Shown: in pieces, positions 9,718-18,730 of the stretch
How positions within the stretch are numbered: position 1 is the stretch's first letter
Layout of the letters: each line of letters opens with the position of its first letter
Source: an uncultured Bacteroidia bacterium
Lineage (GTDB): Bacteria > Bacteroidota > Bacteroidia > Bacteroidales > UBA932
Assembly: GCA_902778105.1 (NCBI GenBank)
Contig: CACYWN010000008.1
Coordinates: forward strand, 1-64,000
Direction: 5' to 3'
Length of the DNA stretch: 64,000 nucleotides
Program-made: the position numbers and the translations under genes
Notes under the pieces: generated by a model
Seen by the model: only the letters and a program-made list of their open reading frames with translations
What the model was told of the DNA's origin: nothing
Database searches by the model: none

Positions 9718-11337
9718 TTATTCGATGGTGAATACGGACAGGCCGGCGCCGGGCACATAGGCGGAAATATAGATCTTGCCGCCGATGGTGCGGAGGATGC
9801 TGTTGCCTAGTCCATTTCCGTTCTTTTCAGCAGTGATGTCGTTCTCGACCGGGTCGCCGAGACCGAACCTCCAGGTTGCGCCAGGGGTTTCCAAAGAAGC
9901 CTTGAGCGTCTCGCCGTTGAGTTCGGTGATGCGTAACTGGCCGTCCTGGTAGCTGTTGCGGAGCACGACATAGGACATATACTCCTGCTCGTTGAAGGTA
10001 AAGAAGCGGATACCGTGGAGCGGATTGGCAAAATAGGCGCCGGGAAGCTCCAGCTGGGTGGTCGCCGTACTTCCGCTGATGGTGAAGAGACGGGATTTGG
10101 CCCCGGGACCTCCGCCGATATACTGCGTATCGTCATACTTGTAGATAGCGCTCCAGTTACCCTGCTTGGCGTCATAGCTCACCTTGGTCGCCGTCGTGTT
10201 AATAACACCGTTGGATACAGTGAACACATAGGCGGCCTGCTGCGAAGTAAAGTCGTGGAACCAGATCTTACCGTCTTTCCAGGTGCCTTCTACGGACATC
10301 TGGTCGCCGATACGGGCGGCTTCCGGGAGATGATAGGACAGGACTTTCGTCGGTTTGCCGTCCATGGAATCCCACTTCCAAATGACGAATTCGCTGGCCG
10401 TGGAGTTGACCATATTGCTCAGCAGAGTAACATAGCCGCCATTGCCGTCCTCCATGGAAGCAAGGGCGCAGGAGCCGAACACGCCACCGGCAGCATAGTC
10501 GCCCATATCCATCGCTTTGGTCTTGGTCGGGTCGGTGATGGAAACAGCATAGAGGGTCTTGTTGGTCTTGGCCAGATAGATATATTTATCATCCATTGCC
10601 ATCGTACGCATAGACTGGTCGCTGGCGGGAATGACCTCGGACCACCAGGCGTCGGCGCCGTCGGTAACCGGCTTGACGTAACGGCCCCACAGACGATTGA
10701 CCTTGTTGATACCGGTGGTAACGACCTTGATCGTCTCCTCTTTCGTGACATCATCGCAGACAAGCGTAAATTTCACTCCGTTAAGCTTGTCGCTGAAGTC
10801 GATGGCGTTGGGGGCCTCTTCCGTGGCGGAAGCAATCACTTCACCGCCAACCTTGACAATGGTATTGGCCGGAGAAACGACAAATTCGACGGAAACCGTG
10901 GTCAGGTCGGCCGAACCCTTGAGTTTGGCCGAGCCGTCGACGACATCCACCCCGTTCAGTTTGACGGAAACAAAGTGGGGTTGGGGTGCCGCTGCGGCTG
11001 CGCTGATGGCATATTCGGCCGAAGTCACGCCCTGGGTGATTTTCACCTTCTGGGTGGCGCCGGAAGCGTAGTTGAATGTGGATTTGGCCGGATTTGCGGC
11101 AGCGTCTGCGGGGAGACCGACAATTTCCACCGCCAGAGCGGAGAGTTCCGCCTTGTCAAGATAGTCCACCTCGATGTAAATGGTCTTGGCATTGTTGTCC
11201 ACCTGGACGAGATAATCCTGGGACAGATTGGACACCTTGACGTTCGCATTGCTCAGTGTCAGCGAGAACACCGGGTCTTCCCGCTTGCATGCCAATAACG
11301 ACAGCAGCATCAGAAAAGGGAGTGCAAATTTTTTCAT
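9718..11337 (-). CDS. PUL1 surface lipoprotein, DUF5018/DUF4623-like
   Basis: 539 residues. Lipobox SLLACKR. The N-terminal third holds repeated beta domains of the kind found in DUF5018 proteins (VQVDNNAKTIYIEVDY is characteristic). From about 215 the sequence turns into a propeller-like region (MRTMAMDDKYIYLAKT, LYAVSITDPTKTKAM, IWKWDSMDGKP), similar to DUF4623-type proteins. It lies two genes after SusD, where surface glycan-binding proteins are normally found, so a glycan-binding role is likely. Followed by a strong terminator. Family names are from memory and less certain than the lipoprotein and position calls. Confidence 0.7.
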   Translation of the reverse strand: MKKFALPFLMLLSLLACKREDPVFSLTLSNANVKVSNLSQDYLVQVDNNAKTIYIEVDYLDKAELSALAVEIVGLPADAAANPAKSTFNYASGATQKVKITQGVTSAEYAISAAAAAPQPHFVSVKLNGVDVVDGSAKLKGSADLTTVSVEFVVSPANTIVKVGGEVIASATEEAPNAIDFSDKLNGVKFTLVCDDVTKEETIKVVTTGINKVNRLWGRYVKPVTDGADAWWSEVIPASDQSMRTMAMDDKYIYLAKTNKTLYAVSITDPTKTKAMDMGDYAAGGVFGSCALASMEDGNGGYVTLLSNMVNSTASEFVIWKWDSMDGKPTKVLSYHLPEAARIGDQMSVEGTWKDGKIWFHDFTSQQAAYVFTVSNGVINTTATKVSYDAKQGNWSAIYKYDDTQYIGGGPGAKSRLFTISGSTATTQLELPGAYFANPLHGIRFFTFNEQEYMSYVVLRNSYQDGQLRITELNGETLKASLETPGATWRFGLGDPVENDITAEKNGNGLGNSILRTIGGKIYISAYVPGAGLSVFTIE

Positions 11338-11368
11338 AATTATTATTAATTAAATGGTTGATAATGTT

Positions 11369-11803
11369 TTATCGTGAGGATTTACAAGTCAGTTGATACG
11401 GCTTGACCGTTCCGTCCGCCGCCGTAATCCGGAAGTACAGGGTATTTCCACGCAGGTCGTAGAAACCTTCGAAACCATGGCCGAGCGGATTCCCGCCGGC
11501 ATCCGTCAGTTCCAGCACGGACGTCGGAGGAATCGTCGCTTCGATCCGGCAACGCTGCAGGGCGGCCGGGGTGAACCTTTCGTCGGCGGGGAAAGTGTAG
11601 CTGATCAGTCCCCTCTCCCGGTTGTACGTTCCCATCAGGAGACTCAGTTCCTGGCGGACAGAGGGGTTTTGGGGGTCGTAATAGACGAAGCACTTCAGCC
11701 CGATGAGGGAGGTGTCGTCCGAACGGACCGGAAACTGCAGTTTTTGGCAGGAGGCTGCCGCGGCGAGGAGCAGCAAGGCCGCAAGAATCCACTTTTTCAT
11801 CAC
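11369..11803 (-). CDS. Small lipoprotein of PUL1, unknown function
   Basis: 144 residues with lipobox AAAASCQK. The mature part is a single predicted beta domain (LKCFVYYDPQNPS, GLISYTFPADERFTP, FEGFYDLRGNTLYFRI). No family recognised with confidence; the stretch resembles the repeat domain seen in DUF5018-type lipoproteins. The start overlaps the SusD stop by ATGA, so it is translationally coupled to SusD and is probably part of the outer-membrane binding complex. Confidence 0.75.
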   Translation of the reverse strand: MMKKWILAALLLLAAAASCQKLQFPVRSDDTSLIGLKCFVYYDPQNPSVRQELSLLMGTYNRERGLISYTFPADERFTPAALQRCRIEATIPPTSVLELTDAGGNPLGHGFEGFYDLRGNTLYFRITAADGTVKPYQLTCKSSR

Positions 11804-13464
11804 CAGTCACTGTTTTGCTGCGCGAGGCGGTTGTTGTTGATTTCGGTCTGGGGAATCGGGAAGCGGTCGAAGTGTTCCGGATAGATGCGCGGACCCATCT
11901 CGCATACAATCAGTTCCGGCGAGAAGCGGCCTTCTCCGGAAGGATGCCACCAGACCCCGCTGTATTTCTTGCCGTCCAGCACCTGGGCTGCCCGGCCTGT
12001 ACGCCGCAGGTCCCAGAACCGGTGTCCTTCGAAGCACAGTTCGACGGCACGCTCCTTGAGAATCACATCCAGGGCCGTTTCCCACGAATTGATCGGGGCC
12101 GTATAAACTTCCTTTCCGAAACGGGCGGCACGCAGCGCATTCACCGTATTCCAGGCTTTGGCATAGTCTTTCTCCCAGGCGCAGCACTCCGCATAGATCA
12201 GCTGCATCTCCGCATAGCGGAATTCGATCCAGGGCTGATAGGAACCGTTGACCAGGAAATCTTTGTTCGACGGGTCCAGTAACTTGCGGATATAGTAGCC
12301 CGTAACCGTATTGCCCGGCGAATTGACCGAGCCGTAAGGCATATATTTCATATCCACGCCCCCTTCGTGACATTCCAGTTTGCGTCCCTTCCATTCGGCC
12401 TGGTTGTAAAGGATGCATTTCGAAAGACGCGGGTCACGCGAGGCTGCATTTTCCGGCGTGATGAAGCGGCGTGATGCATCCGAAATGTCGAAAGGCGTAC
12501 CGTCGGCGTTGTCGAACATATCCACGAATTCCTGGGTGGGGCCGGCAAGGCCGCTGCCGAAATTGCCGTTCAGGCAAACGTCTCCCGGCTGGGAATACTT
12601 GGCGTCGAACTGATGGGTCAGCACGCCGGAAATAAATCCGTAACCCCAGATCGCTTCCTTGGAATTCAGCGAGGCGAAGATGTCGTCATAATCTTCCTCA
12701 TAGCCATATCCGCCGTCGGTATTGATTTCCTCGACCGCCGCCTTGGCCAGGGCGTATCGTCCGGCATAGAGCATGGCGCGCGCCTTCAGGGCCAGCGCGG
12801 CATAACGGTGCAGCCGTCCGCGCGAGTCCGCCCGTTCCGGCAAATGGGAGACGGCAAAGTCCACGTCCTCTCGGATGAGGTCCCAGGAGTCTGACAGGTT
12901 CGCCCGGGCGTGGTCCTTCCCGTCTGCATTCATTGTCTTTATGTCCGTATAGGGGATGACGCCCAGGTCGTCCTTTTCAGAGGCGTGGCAACGCATGATC
13001 AGGAAATAAGACCAGGCACGGAAGAAGAGTGCTTCCGCCTTGAAACGGTCGGCCTCCTCCTGGGAGAAATGGCTCCTGTTCTCTTCCAGGCCATCCAGGA
13101 ATTCATTGATCAGGCGGATCCAGTTGTAGCAGGTCGTCCAGGCATCGAAGTAATTCTGCGTGGTGCGCTGCTGACCGTCGACGGTCATAATCAGGTTGCA
13201 GTCGCCGGTACCAGCCACGATGCCACCGTATTTGAGGATATCCGTCAGGCCGTCCGACATGTTGGCATTGCTGCCGCCCAGGGCGTGGGAGCCGAACTGC
13301 CCGAACTGGTAGATCTCCTTGTAGAAGTAGTTCAGGTATCTTTCGGCATTCTCCCTGTTCTTGAATGCAAAGGTCTTGTCGTAGCGGTCGGTCGGAGACA
13401 GATCCACCGAACTGCAGGCCGCGACGATCAGGGCCGCAAAAAGAAGGTTGGCAATCTTTTTCAT
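11800..13464 (-). CDS. susD: SusD/RagB-type outer-membrane lipoprotein (PUL1)
   Basis: 554 residues. Lipobox IVAACSS; SusD-like TPR fold shown by NYFDAWTTCYNWIRLINEFL, AEALFFRAWSYFLIMRC, GRLHRYAALALKARAMLYAG, WIEFRYAEMQLIYAECC and ERAVELCFEGHRFWDLRRTG, ending in the usual FPIPQTEIN(N)N. SusD caps the SusC transporter and captures glycan at the cell surface. Nine-base gap after SusC and overlapping the next lipoprotein, so one operon. Complete and normal in length. Confidence 0.96.
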   Translation of the reverse strand: MKKIANLLFAALIVAACSSVDLSPTDRYDKTFAFKNRENAERYLNYFYKEIYQFGQFGSHALGGSNANMSDGLTDILKYGGIVAGTGDCNLIMTVDGQQRTTQNYFDAWTTCYNWIRLINEFLDGLEENRSHFSQEEADRFKAEALFFRAWSYFLIMRCHASEKDDLGVIPYTDIKTMNADGKDHARANLSDSWDLIREDVDFAVSHLPERADSRGRLHRYAALALKARAMLYAGRYALAKAAVEEINTDGGYGYEEDYDDIFASLNSKEAIWGYGFISGVLTHQFDAKYSQPGDVCLNGNFGSGLAGPTQEFVDMFDNADGTPFDISDASRRFITPENAASRDPRLSKCILYNQAEWKGRKLECHEGGVDMKYMPYGSVNSPGNTVTGYYIRKLLDPSNKDFLVNGSYQPWIEFRYAEMQLIYAECCAWEKDYAKAWNTVNALRAARFGKEVYTAPINSWETALDVILKERAVELCFEGHRFWDLRRTGRAAQVLDGKKYSGVWWHPSGEGRFSPELIVCEMGPRIYPEHFDRFPIPQTEINNNRLAQQNSDW

Positions 13465-13473
13465 AGACGGGGA

Positions 13474-16400
13474 TCAGAATGAGAAATTAAGACCGAGGCT
13501 GAAAGTCCTCTGTTGGGGGTAATATCCATTGTTGACGCTGGGGGCCTCGGGGTCGATTCCGAGCTGTTTCAGCCTGGATAGCGTCAGCACATTGGTCGCG
13601 GTAAAGTACACCTTGACATTGTCTAGATGGGCCTTTCGCGTCCACCGGGAGGGAAGGGTATAGGAGAGGTTGAGATTCTTCAGCCGCAGGTAGGAGGCAT
13701 CCCTCCGCCAGAAGTCGCTCGCAATGGCATTGTTGCTGCTGGAAGCGGTGCTCAGGCGGGGATAGGAGGCATCCGGATGATCCGGCCGCCAGCTGCCTTC
13801 CACCAGGTATTTCGGCGGATTGCTCCCCCACTTGAACGACTGGGTATAATAGGTGCCGTCCGAGAAACTCAGGGCGGAATACATCCCGCACAACATAATG
13901 TCGGTCATCGCCGCACCCTGGAAGAACAGCGTCAGTCCCAGGCCCTTCCAGGAAAAGTCGAAATTCGCGCCGAACATCATCTTCGGGAGCTGTGCGCTGG
14001 CAATCCAGGTCCGGTCATCCGTCGTGATCTTGCCGTCTCCGTTGAGGTCCTTGTACTTGATGTCGCCCAGACGGACGGCATCGCTGGTCTTGGGCGAGGA
14101 GAGCAGTTCCTCTTCCGTCTGGAACAGCCCCTCGGACACATAGCCGAGAACGGCGCCGAGCGGCTGGCCGACCTTGCTCTGGTAGGACGGAATGTTGTCG
14201 CTGTCGTTGGTACTCACATAGCGGTTGGCGGCATAGCTCAGATTGGCGGAGATGCCGTAGACGAAGTCGCCGGCACGGTTCCTGTGTCCGAGGACGATCT
14301 CGAAACCCCTTACGTCCACAATCCCCTTGTTGACGATGGCGGAATAATTGCCGCCGATCGACGGCGGGAACTCCCCGGCGCGGGACTGGAGGATGTCACG
14401 CGTCACTTTGTAGAAAACATCCCCCTCAAAAGAGAGTTTCCCATTCCACATCGAGAGGTCCAGACCGGCATTGACGGTGGTGGTCGTCTCCCAGGTGATG
14501 TCGGAGTTGGGAATGGAAGTCGTATAGATGCTCTGTGCGGGCTGGCTGCCGATAACCACATCCGGATTTTTGGTCAGTCCGACGCCCTGCACATAGAGGA
14601 AATCGGAGATCGAATCATTGCCAAGCATGCCCCAGGAGGCTCTGAGCTTGAGATTGTCGAGCCAGTTCCGGGAGGATGACATAAACGGTTCTTCCGATAT
14701 CCGCCAGCCGGCCGAAACGGCGGGGAAGACGCCCAGGCGGTGTTCCTTCGAGAATTTGGCCGACCAGTCCATGCGGACTGAAGCCTGGAAGAGATAACGC
14801 TGGTCGAAAGCATAATTTCCCCGGAAGAGCAGGCCCTGCCGTCCCGTGAGGGAATGATTGCCCTTGGAGGAATTGGGCGTAATCTCGCCGCCGAAGTCCA
14901 GGTCGGGAATCTCTGTGATGACAAACTTCTGGCGGGATGCGGAGAAGGTGCGGTAGTGCGTCCCGCTCTGTTCCCATACGACATCTCCGCCAACATCATG
15001 TTTGCCGAAGGTGCGGTCGTAATTCAGCTGGGCCTGGACGGTGTAGCGGCCGAACAGTGCGTGGGCTTCCGTGAGGGAATTGATGCCTGCGGACAGGTGC
15101 GGGGAATTGCCCGGGGTCAGGATGACGCCGCCGTTTCCATCGGAACTCCCATACTGGGGAGTGACCTGCGAGAAGGGGAGCATCAGGTGCTTCTGGAGTG
15201 TGCTGCGGAAGTCATAGCTGCCCATGGCACGGGCAGAAAGCCCTTTGACTTTGGAAAACCGGTACTCCAGGCTTACCGATGACTGTACATAGTACGCACT
15301 CTTGTCGTTGAACCCGGATTCGTCCCGGGCGATGAGTGGATTCATGTAGCCGATATATTGCCCGTCAGGTAGTTGCGGCCGGGTAGTAGGGCGTGCGGAA
15401 ATGGTATAGAATACAATGTTCTTGTAGCCGTATTCCGCACCGCCGTTGTCGAGGGAGGCGGTCGGATCGCTGCTTCCGGCGGAGACGCCGGGCTGATGGC
15501 GCCGCTCGATCCGGCCGGAGAGGTCGAATTTCAGCGTGAGCCCCTCCGTGAGGTTGATGTCCAGGTTGGAGCGGAGATTGTACCGCTTGAACCAGACATT
15601 GTCAATGATACCGTCCTGGCTGAGCAGGTTGCCGCCCACGAAATAGCGGGCGGTCCGATTACCTCCGGAGATGCTGACATTGTGATTGTGTCCGAATGCA
15701 AAATCCTTGAATATCAGCTTCTTCCAGTCTGTATTGCCAAAGATCCCCTGCGGGTCGCCGCCGTTGGAAACATAACCCGCTTCCCGCTCGTTGTATTCCC
15801 GGGCTACCCCGTCGAGGTCGGTTGCCAGGTTGTGCCAGTAGACATATTCGGGACCGTTCAGCAGGTCCAGCATATCGGCATTGGTCGAAAAGGTCGTGGC
15901 ACCGTTGTAGGTCAGCACGGGCTTGGCGTCGTCGCCCCGCCGGGTGGTCACCAGGATGACGCCGTTGGCGCCCTTGACGCCGTAGACGGCGGCCGATGCC
16001 GCATCCTTCAGGATGGTGATGTCGGCGATTTCGCTGGGATCCAGGTTGGAGAAATCCCGTTCCACACCGTCGACCAGGATGAGCGGGGTGGATGTCCCCG
16101 TCGTGGAAATGCCGCGGATGTAGACACTGGCTTCATTCTCGCCGGGAAGGCCGGTTGTCTGCCGCGATACCAGACCCGGCAGCTTGCCACCGAGCAGGTT
16201 GTTAAGGTTGTCGACAGGCGCCTGCTTCAGGGAGTTCTGGTTGATGGAGGCGATGCTTCCCGTCAGGGTCCCTTTCTTCTGGACGCCATAGCCCACGACA
16301 ACCGTCGCTTCCAGGAATTCGGTATCGGGTTCCAGCGTCACGTTGAGCACCTTGCGGCCCTTGACGGGCACTTCGTAGGTCCTGTACCCGACGAAAGAGA

Positions 16401-16887
16401 ACACCAGGACATCCGATGCCGACGCTTCAATCTCATATTCCCCGTCCAGACCGGTAATTACGCCCTGGTTGCCGTGTCCTTTCACCTGAACCGCGGCACT
16501 CATCAGGGGTTCCCCGTTCTCATCGCGGACCATCCCCTTCACGGTCGGGGACGCCACCGCGGCCGGAGGTGGCGTCGGGACATGCTTCCTGCTGACGGAG
16601 ATATTCGTGCCGCTGACGGTAATATCTACGCTTTGCGGAGCGAAAACGCGGCTGATGGCCGACTGTACGCTTTCTTTCTCGAGCGTGAGCGACACCTTTC
16701 TGGAGATGTCCAGATCGTCCGATTTGACGACAATCGAATAGCCGGAGGCCTTCTGGATCTCGGTGAGCGCCTTGCTGATCGGGACGGAACGCAGGGTAAG
16801 GCTGATCTCCTGCCCGCGCAGCAGCAGAGGACAGAAGAGCAGCCACACGAGGGCCGCTTCCCGGATTATTCGCTGAAAGACTTTCAT
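13474..16887 (-). CDS. susC: SusC/RagA-type TonB-dependent transporter with N-terminal STN domain (PUL1)
   Basis: 1137 residues. Signal peptide, then a secretin/TonB short N-terminal (STN) domain (about 25-100: ISLTLRSVPISKALTEIQ, VESVQSAISRVF-type pattern), a carboxypeptidase-regulatory-like beta domain (about 113-195), the conserved LEATVVVGYGVQKKGTLTGS TonB-box/plug start, plug signature VYIRGISTTGTSTPLILVDG, and a 22-strand barrel ending LGLNFSF. An STN domain on SusC marks signalling to a FecR-type anti-sigma factor, which is encoded just upstream with a 4-base overlap. Imports oligosaccharides across the outer membrane. Confidence 0.97.
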   Translation of the reverse strand: MKVFQRIIREAALVWLLFCPLLLRGQEISLTLRSVPISKALTEIQKASGYSIVVKSDDLDISRKVSLTLEKESVQSAISRVFAPQSVDITVSGTNISVSRKHVPTPPPAAVASPTVKGMVRDENGEPLMSAAVQVKGHGNQGVITGLDGEYEIEASASDVLVFSFVGYRTYEVPVKGRKVLNVTLEPDTEFLEATVVVGYGVQKKGTLTGSIASINQNSLKQAPVDNLNNLLGGKLPGLVSRQTTGLPGENEASVYIRGISTTGTSTPLILVDGVERDFSNLDPSEIADITILKDAASAAVYGVKGANGVILVTTRRGDDAKPVLTYNGATTFSTNADMLDLLNGPEYVYWHNLATDLDGVAREYNEREAGYVSNGGDPQGIFGNTDWKKLIFKDFAFGHNHNVSISGGNRTARYFVGGNLLSQDGIIDNVWFKRYNLRSNLDINLTEGLTLKFDLSGRIERRHQPGVSAGSSDPTASLDNGGAEYGYKNIVFYTISARPTTRPQLPDGQYIGYMNPLIARDESGFNDKSAYYVQSSVSLEYRFSKVKGLSARAMGSYDFRSTLQKHLMLPFSQVTPQYGSSDGNGGVILTPGNSPHLSAGINSLTEAHALFGRYTVQAQLNYDRTFGKHDVGGDVVWEQSGTHYRTFSASRQKFVITEIPDLDFGGEITPNSSKGNHSLTGRQGLLFRGNYAFDQRYLFQASVRMDWSAKFSKEHRLGVFPAVSAGWRISEEPFMSSSRNWLDNLKLRASWGMLGNDSISDFLYVQGVGLTKNPDVVIGSQPAQSIYTTSIPNSDITWETTTTVNAGLDLSMWNGKLSFEGDVFYKVTRDILQSRAGEFPPSIGGNYSAIVNKGIVDVRGFEIVLGHRNRAGDFVYGISANLSYAANRYVSTNDSDNIPSYQSKVGQPLGAVLGYVSEGLFQTEEELLSSPKTSDAVRLGDIKYKDLNGDGKITTDDRTWIASAQLPKMMFGANFDFSWKGLGLTLFFQGAAMTDIMLCGMYSALSFSDGTYYTQSFKWGSNPPKYLVEGSWRPDHPDASYPRLSTASSSNNAIASDFWRRDASYLRLKNLNLSYTLPSRWTRKAHLDNVKVYFTATNVLTLSRLKQLGIDPEAPSVNNGYYPQQRTFSLGLNFSF

Positions 16888-17816
16888 CGGGTTATATAAA
16901 TAATGTTATTTTTACGGTTGATCTGGAAGTGGTTACCGGTGTTGAGGGCAGAAAGGATCGCATCTACTCCTTCACCGTTGATGAAGGAGGCAAAATATCG
17001 CTCGGCCGACAGGGACGGGTCCTCGATGATGATTTTGACCCCGAAGTTGCGGGTGAGTACGGCAGCGATGTCGCAGAGTTTCTCATTGTTGAATTGAAGG
17101 CCGCCAGCCTGCAGGACCTCCTCATAATAATTGGCGGCGAAACGGCGCCGTTCCACGCTTCCGGACTGCTTGTCATATTTCAGAAGTTCGCCGGGAGCCA
17201 GCGTGACGGAGCCCTGCTGACCCTGCATTCGGACTTCGACCGACCCTTCGAGAAGGGCCACCTCGTCTTCTTCTTTGTCCAGGAAGGAACTTACATTGAA
17301 TCGGGTGCCGTGAACGGTCACCTCCATATCTCCCGCGCTCACGACAAACTTTCTCCTGGGATCTTTCGCTACGTCGAGGAAAGCCTCTCCTGCCAGCATC
17401 ACCTTCCGTTCCCGTCCAGAGAAATGGTCGGGATAGTAGAGCCGGCTGCAGGGCTTGAGGAGGATGGTGCTTCCATCCGGCAGGCTGACGGAGCGGGACT
17501 CGGAGTATTTAGTCCCGACCTGCACCCATTCGACCCTTGCCTCCGAGGCACGGTGCAGAGCCCAGAATGAAAACAGCAGGAGTGAGAGGAAAAGAGAGGT
17601 GGCGATGCCGACGCCCATACGCCTCCAAACGCGTTTTTTCCTATTTCGGGCAATGCCAGAGCGCTCCGCGAAGGTCCAGAATCCCTCTTCTGTAAGCATG
17701 GCATCCTCCGATGCTGAATCTTCCAGCATCATTTTCAGGATGATATCCGTTTCCGGATTGTGCTCGTTTTCCAGCAGAAATTGCTGGAAGGGGGCATTGT
17801 TTTCCATCGTCATCAT
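16884..17816 (-). CDS. FecR-family anti-sigma factor
   Basis: 310 residues from the first of three close start codons (17816, 17813, 17807; the true one is unsettled). Cytosolic N-terminal part of about 60 residues, one membrane segment (about 67-84, GIATSLFLSLLLFSFWAL), periplasmic FecR domain (VSLPDGSTILLKPCSRLYY, EAFLDVAKDPRRKFVVSAG, EVTVHGTRFNVSSF) and a C-terminal DUF4974-type domain (LQFNNEKLCDIAAVLTRNFG). It should bind the STN domain of SusC in the periplasm and hold the ECF sigma factor inside. 44 bases after the sigma gene and overlapping SusC by ATGA. Confidence 0.93.
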   Translation of the reverse strand: MMTMENNAPFQQFLLENEHNPETDIILKMMLEDSASEDAMLTEEGFWTFAERSGIARNRKKRVWRRMGVGIATSLFLSLLLFSFWALHRASEARVEWVQVGTKYSESRSVSLPDGSTILLKPCSRLYYPDHFSGRERKVMLAGEAFLDVAKDPRRKFVVSAGDMEVTVHGTRFNVSSFLDKEEDEVALLEGSVEVRMQGQQGSVTLAPGELLKYDKQSGSVERRRFAANYYEEVLQAGGLQFNNEKLCDIAAVLTRNFGVKIIIEDPSLSAERYFASFINGEGVDAILSALNTGNHFQINRKNNIIYITR

Positions 17817-17860
17817 CTCGATTACATATAGAAAACACGCCGGGAGGCCGCATCCCCCAA

Positions 17861-18388
17861 TCAGGAGAGATGTTTTTTTCTGAGATCGGTCAGCGCAAGG
17901 GTGATATGCCGCTCGACGGTCTTCTCCGAGAGCGAGAGTTTCTGCGCGATTTCTTTGTTGCTGAGGGACTCCCGGCGGCTCATCAGGAAGACTTTCCTGC
18001 GCTGCGGCGGCATCTTTTCGACGCAGGTATGGATGCTGCGGATCAGGTCCTGTGTCTCGGCCGGGCGGTCGGAGGACGCATCTCCGCCGATGCGCTCGCC
18101 CAGTTCCTGGGTCAGCGTTTCTGCAAACTTGCGGTCCCGGATGAAATTGATGGCGGCCCGTTTGACGAGAATGAAGAGATAGTCTTCGATGGAAAGCGTT
18201 TCGTTGAGTTTGTCCCGATTGATCCACACCTTCATGAACGCTTCCTGCACCAGATCCTTTGCGGCCTGGCGGTCACCGGTCAGTTTCTGTGCAAAATGGA
18301 CGAAACGGGCATAATACAGGCCGAAAAGGGCTTTGTAACTGTCATAGTCGCCCCTTTTCAGTCCTGCAATCAATTTCGCCTTATCCAT
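17861..18388 (-). CDS. ECF RNA polymerase sigma factor, FecI-like (PUL1 regulator)
   Basis: 175 residues: sigma-70 region 2 (FGLYYARFVHFAQKLTGD, AAKDLVQEAFMKVW) and region 4 (MPPQRRKVFLMSRRESLSNK, LSEKTVERHITLALTDLRKK). The start at 18388 is chosen over the longer in-frame start at 18430 because the promoter -7 box occupies 18410-18417. Partner of the FecR anti-sigma downstream; together with STN-SusC they form the usual surface-signalling triad, which in Bacteroides often controls host-glycan PULs. Confidence 0.94.
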   Translation of the reverse strand: MDKAKLIAGLKRGDYDSYKALFGLYYARFVHFAQKLTGDRQAAKDLVQEAFMKVWINRDKLNETLSIEDYLFILVKRAAINFIRDRKFAETLTQELGERIGGDASSDRPAETQDLIRSIHTCVEKMPPQRRKVFLMSRRESLSNKEIAQKLSLSEKTVERHITLALTDLRKKHLS

Positions 18389-18409
18389 CCGTAAAGCATC
18401 TTCCGGAAA

Positions 18410-18441
18410 CAAATATATTGTCTTTTGCACTTTTATGCAAA
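18410..18441 (-). promoter_or_regulatory. Promoter of the PUL1 sigma factor gene
   Basis: On the minus strand TTTG (18441-18438), 20 bases, then TATATTTG (18417-18410): a full match to the Bacteroidota housekeeping consensus. It fixes the sigma factor start at 18388 with a leader of about 15-20 bases. Confidence 0.75.
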
Positions 18442-18487
18442 TGTCCCTCCTTCTCTTCAGGACAAGACACGGCTGGCCGGCCTACAA

Positions 18488-18518
18488 ACAAAAACGCCCC
18501 GCAGGATTGCGAGGCGTT

Positions 18519-18519
<1 letters not shown>
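18488..18519 (-). terminator. Terminator of tRNA-Gly
   Basis: AAACGCC-C-CGCA (18492-18503) pairs with TGCG-A-GGCGTTT (18508-18519), loop GGAT, with a T-rich tract on the minus strand. It starts immediately after the tRNA 3' end. Almost the same stem occurs after the OmpA gene at 20786-20817. Confidence 0.8.
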
Positions 18520-18594
<75 letters not shown>

Positions 18595-18630
18595 AGAATG
18601 TCAAAGATCCGTTCTTGTGGAACGGGAATG

Positions 18631-18661
18631 CAAAGATACGGCAAAAATTCGAATCTCCAAA
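18631..18661 (-). promoter_or_regulatory. Promoter of tRNA-Gly
   Basis: Minus strand TTTG (18661-18658), 19 bases, then TATCTTTG (18638-18631), the Bacteroidota consensus, about 37 bases before the tRNA. Confidence 0.75.
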
Positions 18662-18677
18662 TATTTTTTTGAAAAAA

Positions 18678-18703
18678 GATTTCTCGACTTCGCTCGAAAT
18701 GAC
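18678..18703. repeat. Intergenic dispersed-repeat-like sequence
   Basis: The stretch containing TCTCGACTTCGCTCGAAATG resembles a short intergenic repeat that is common in many bacterial genomes including Bacteroidota. It lies between the tRNA promoter and the vWA gene. Only one copy is seen in this window. Confidence 0.45.
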
Positions 18704-18730
18704 AAAAGGTCTCTCTCGAAACGACAGCGG

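Noticed and set aside
18388-18430. Longer start for the ECF sigma factor
   Set aside because: A full promoter match overlaps this segment, so transcription starts downstream of it.
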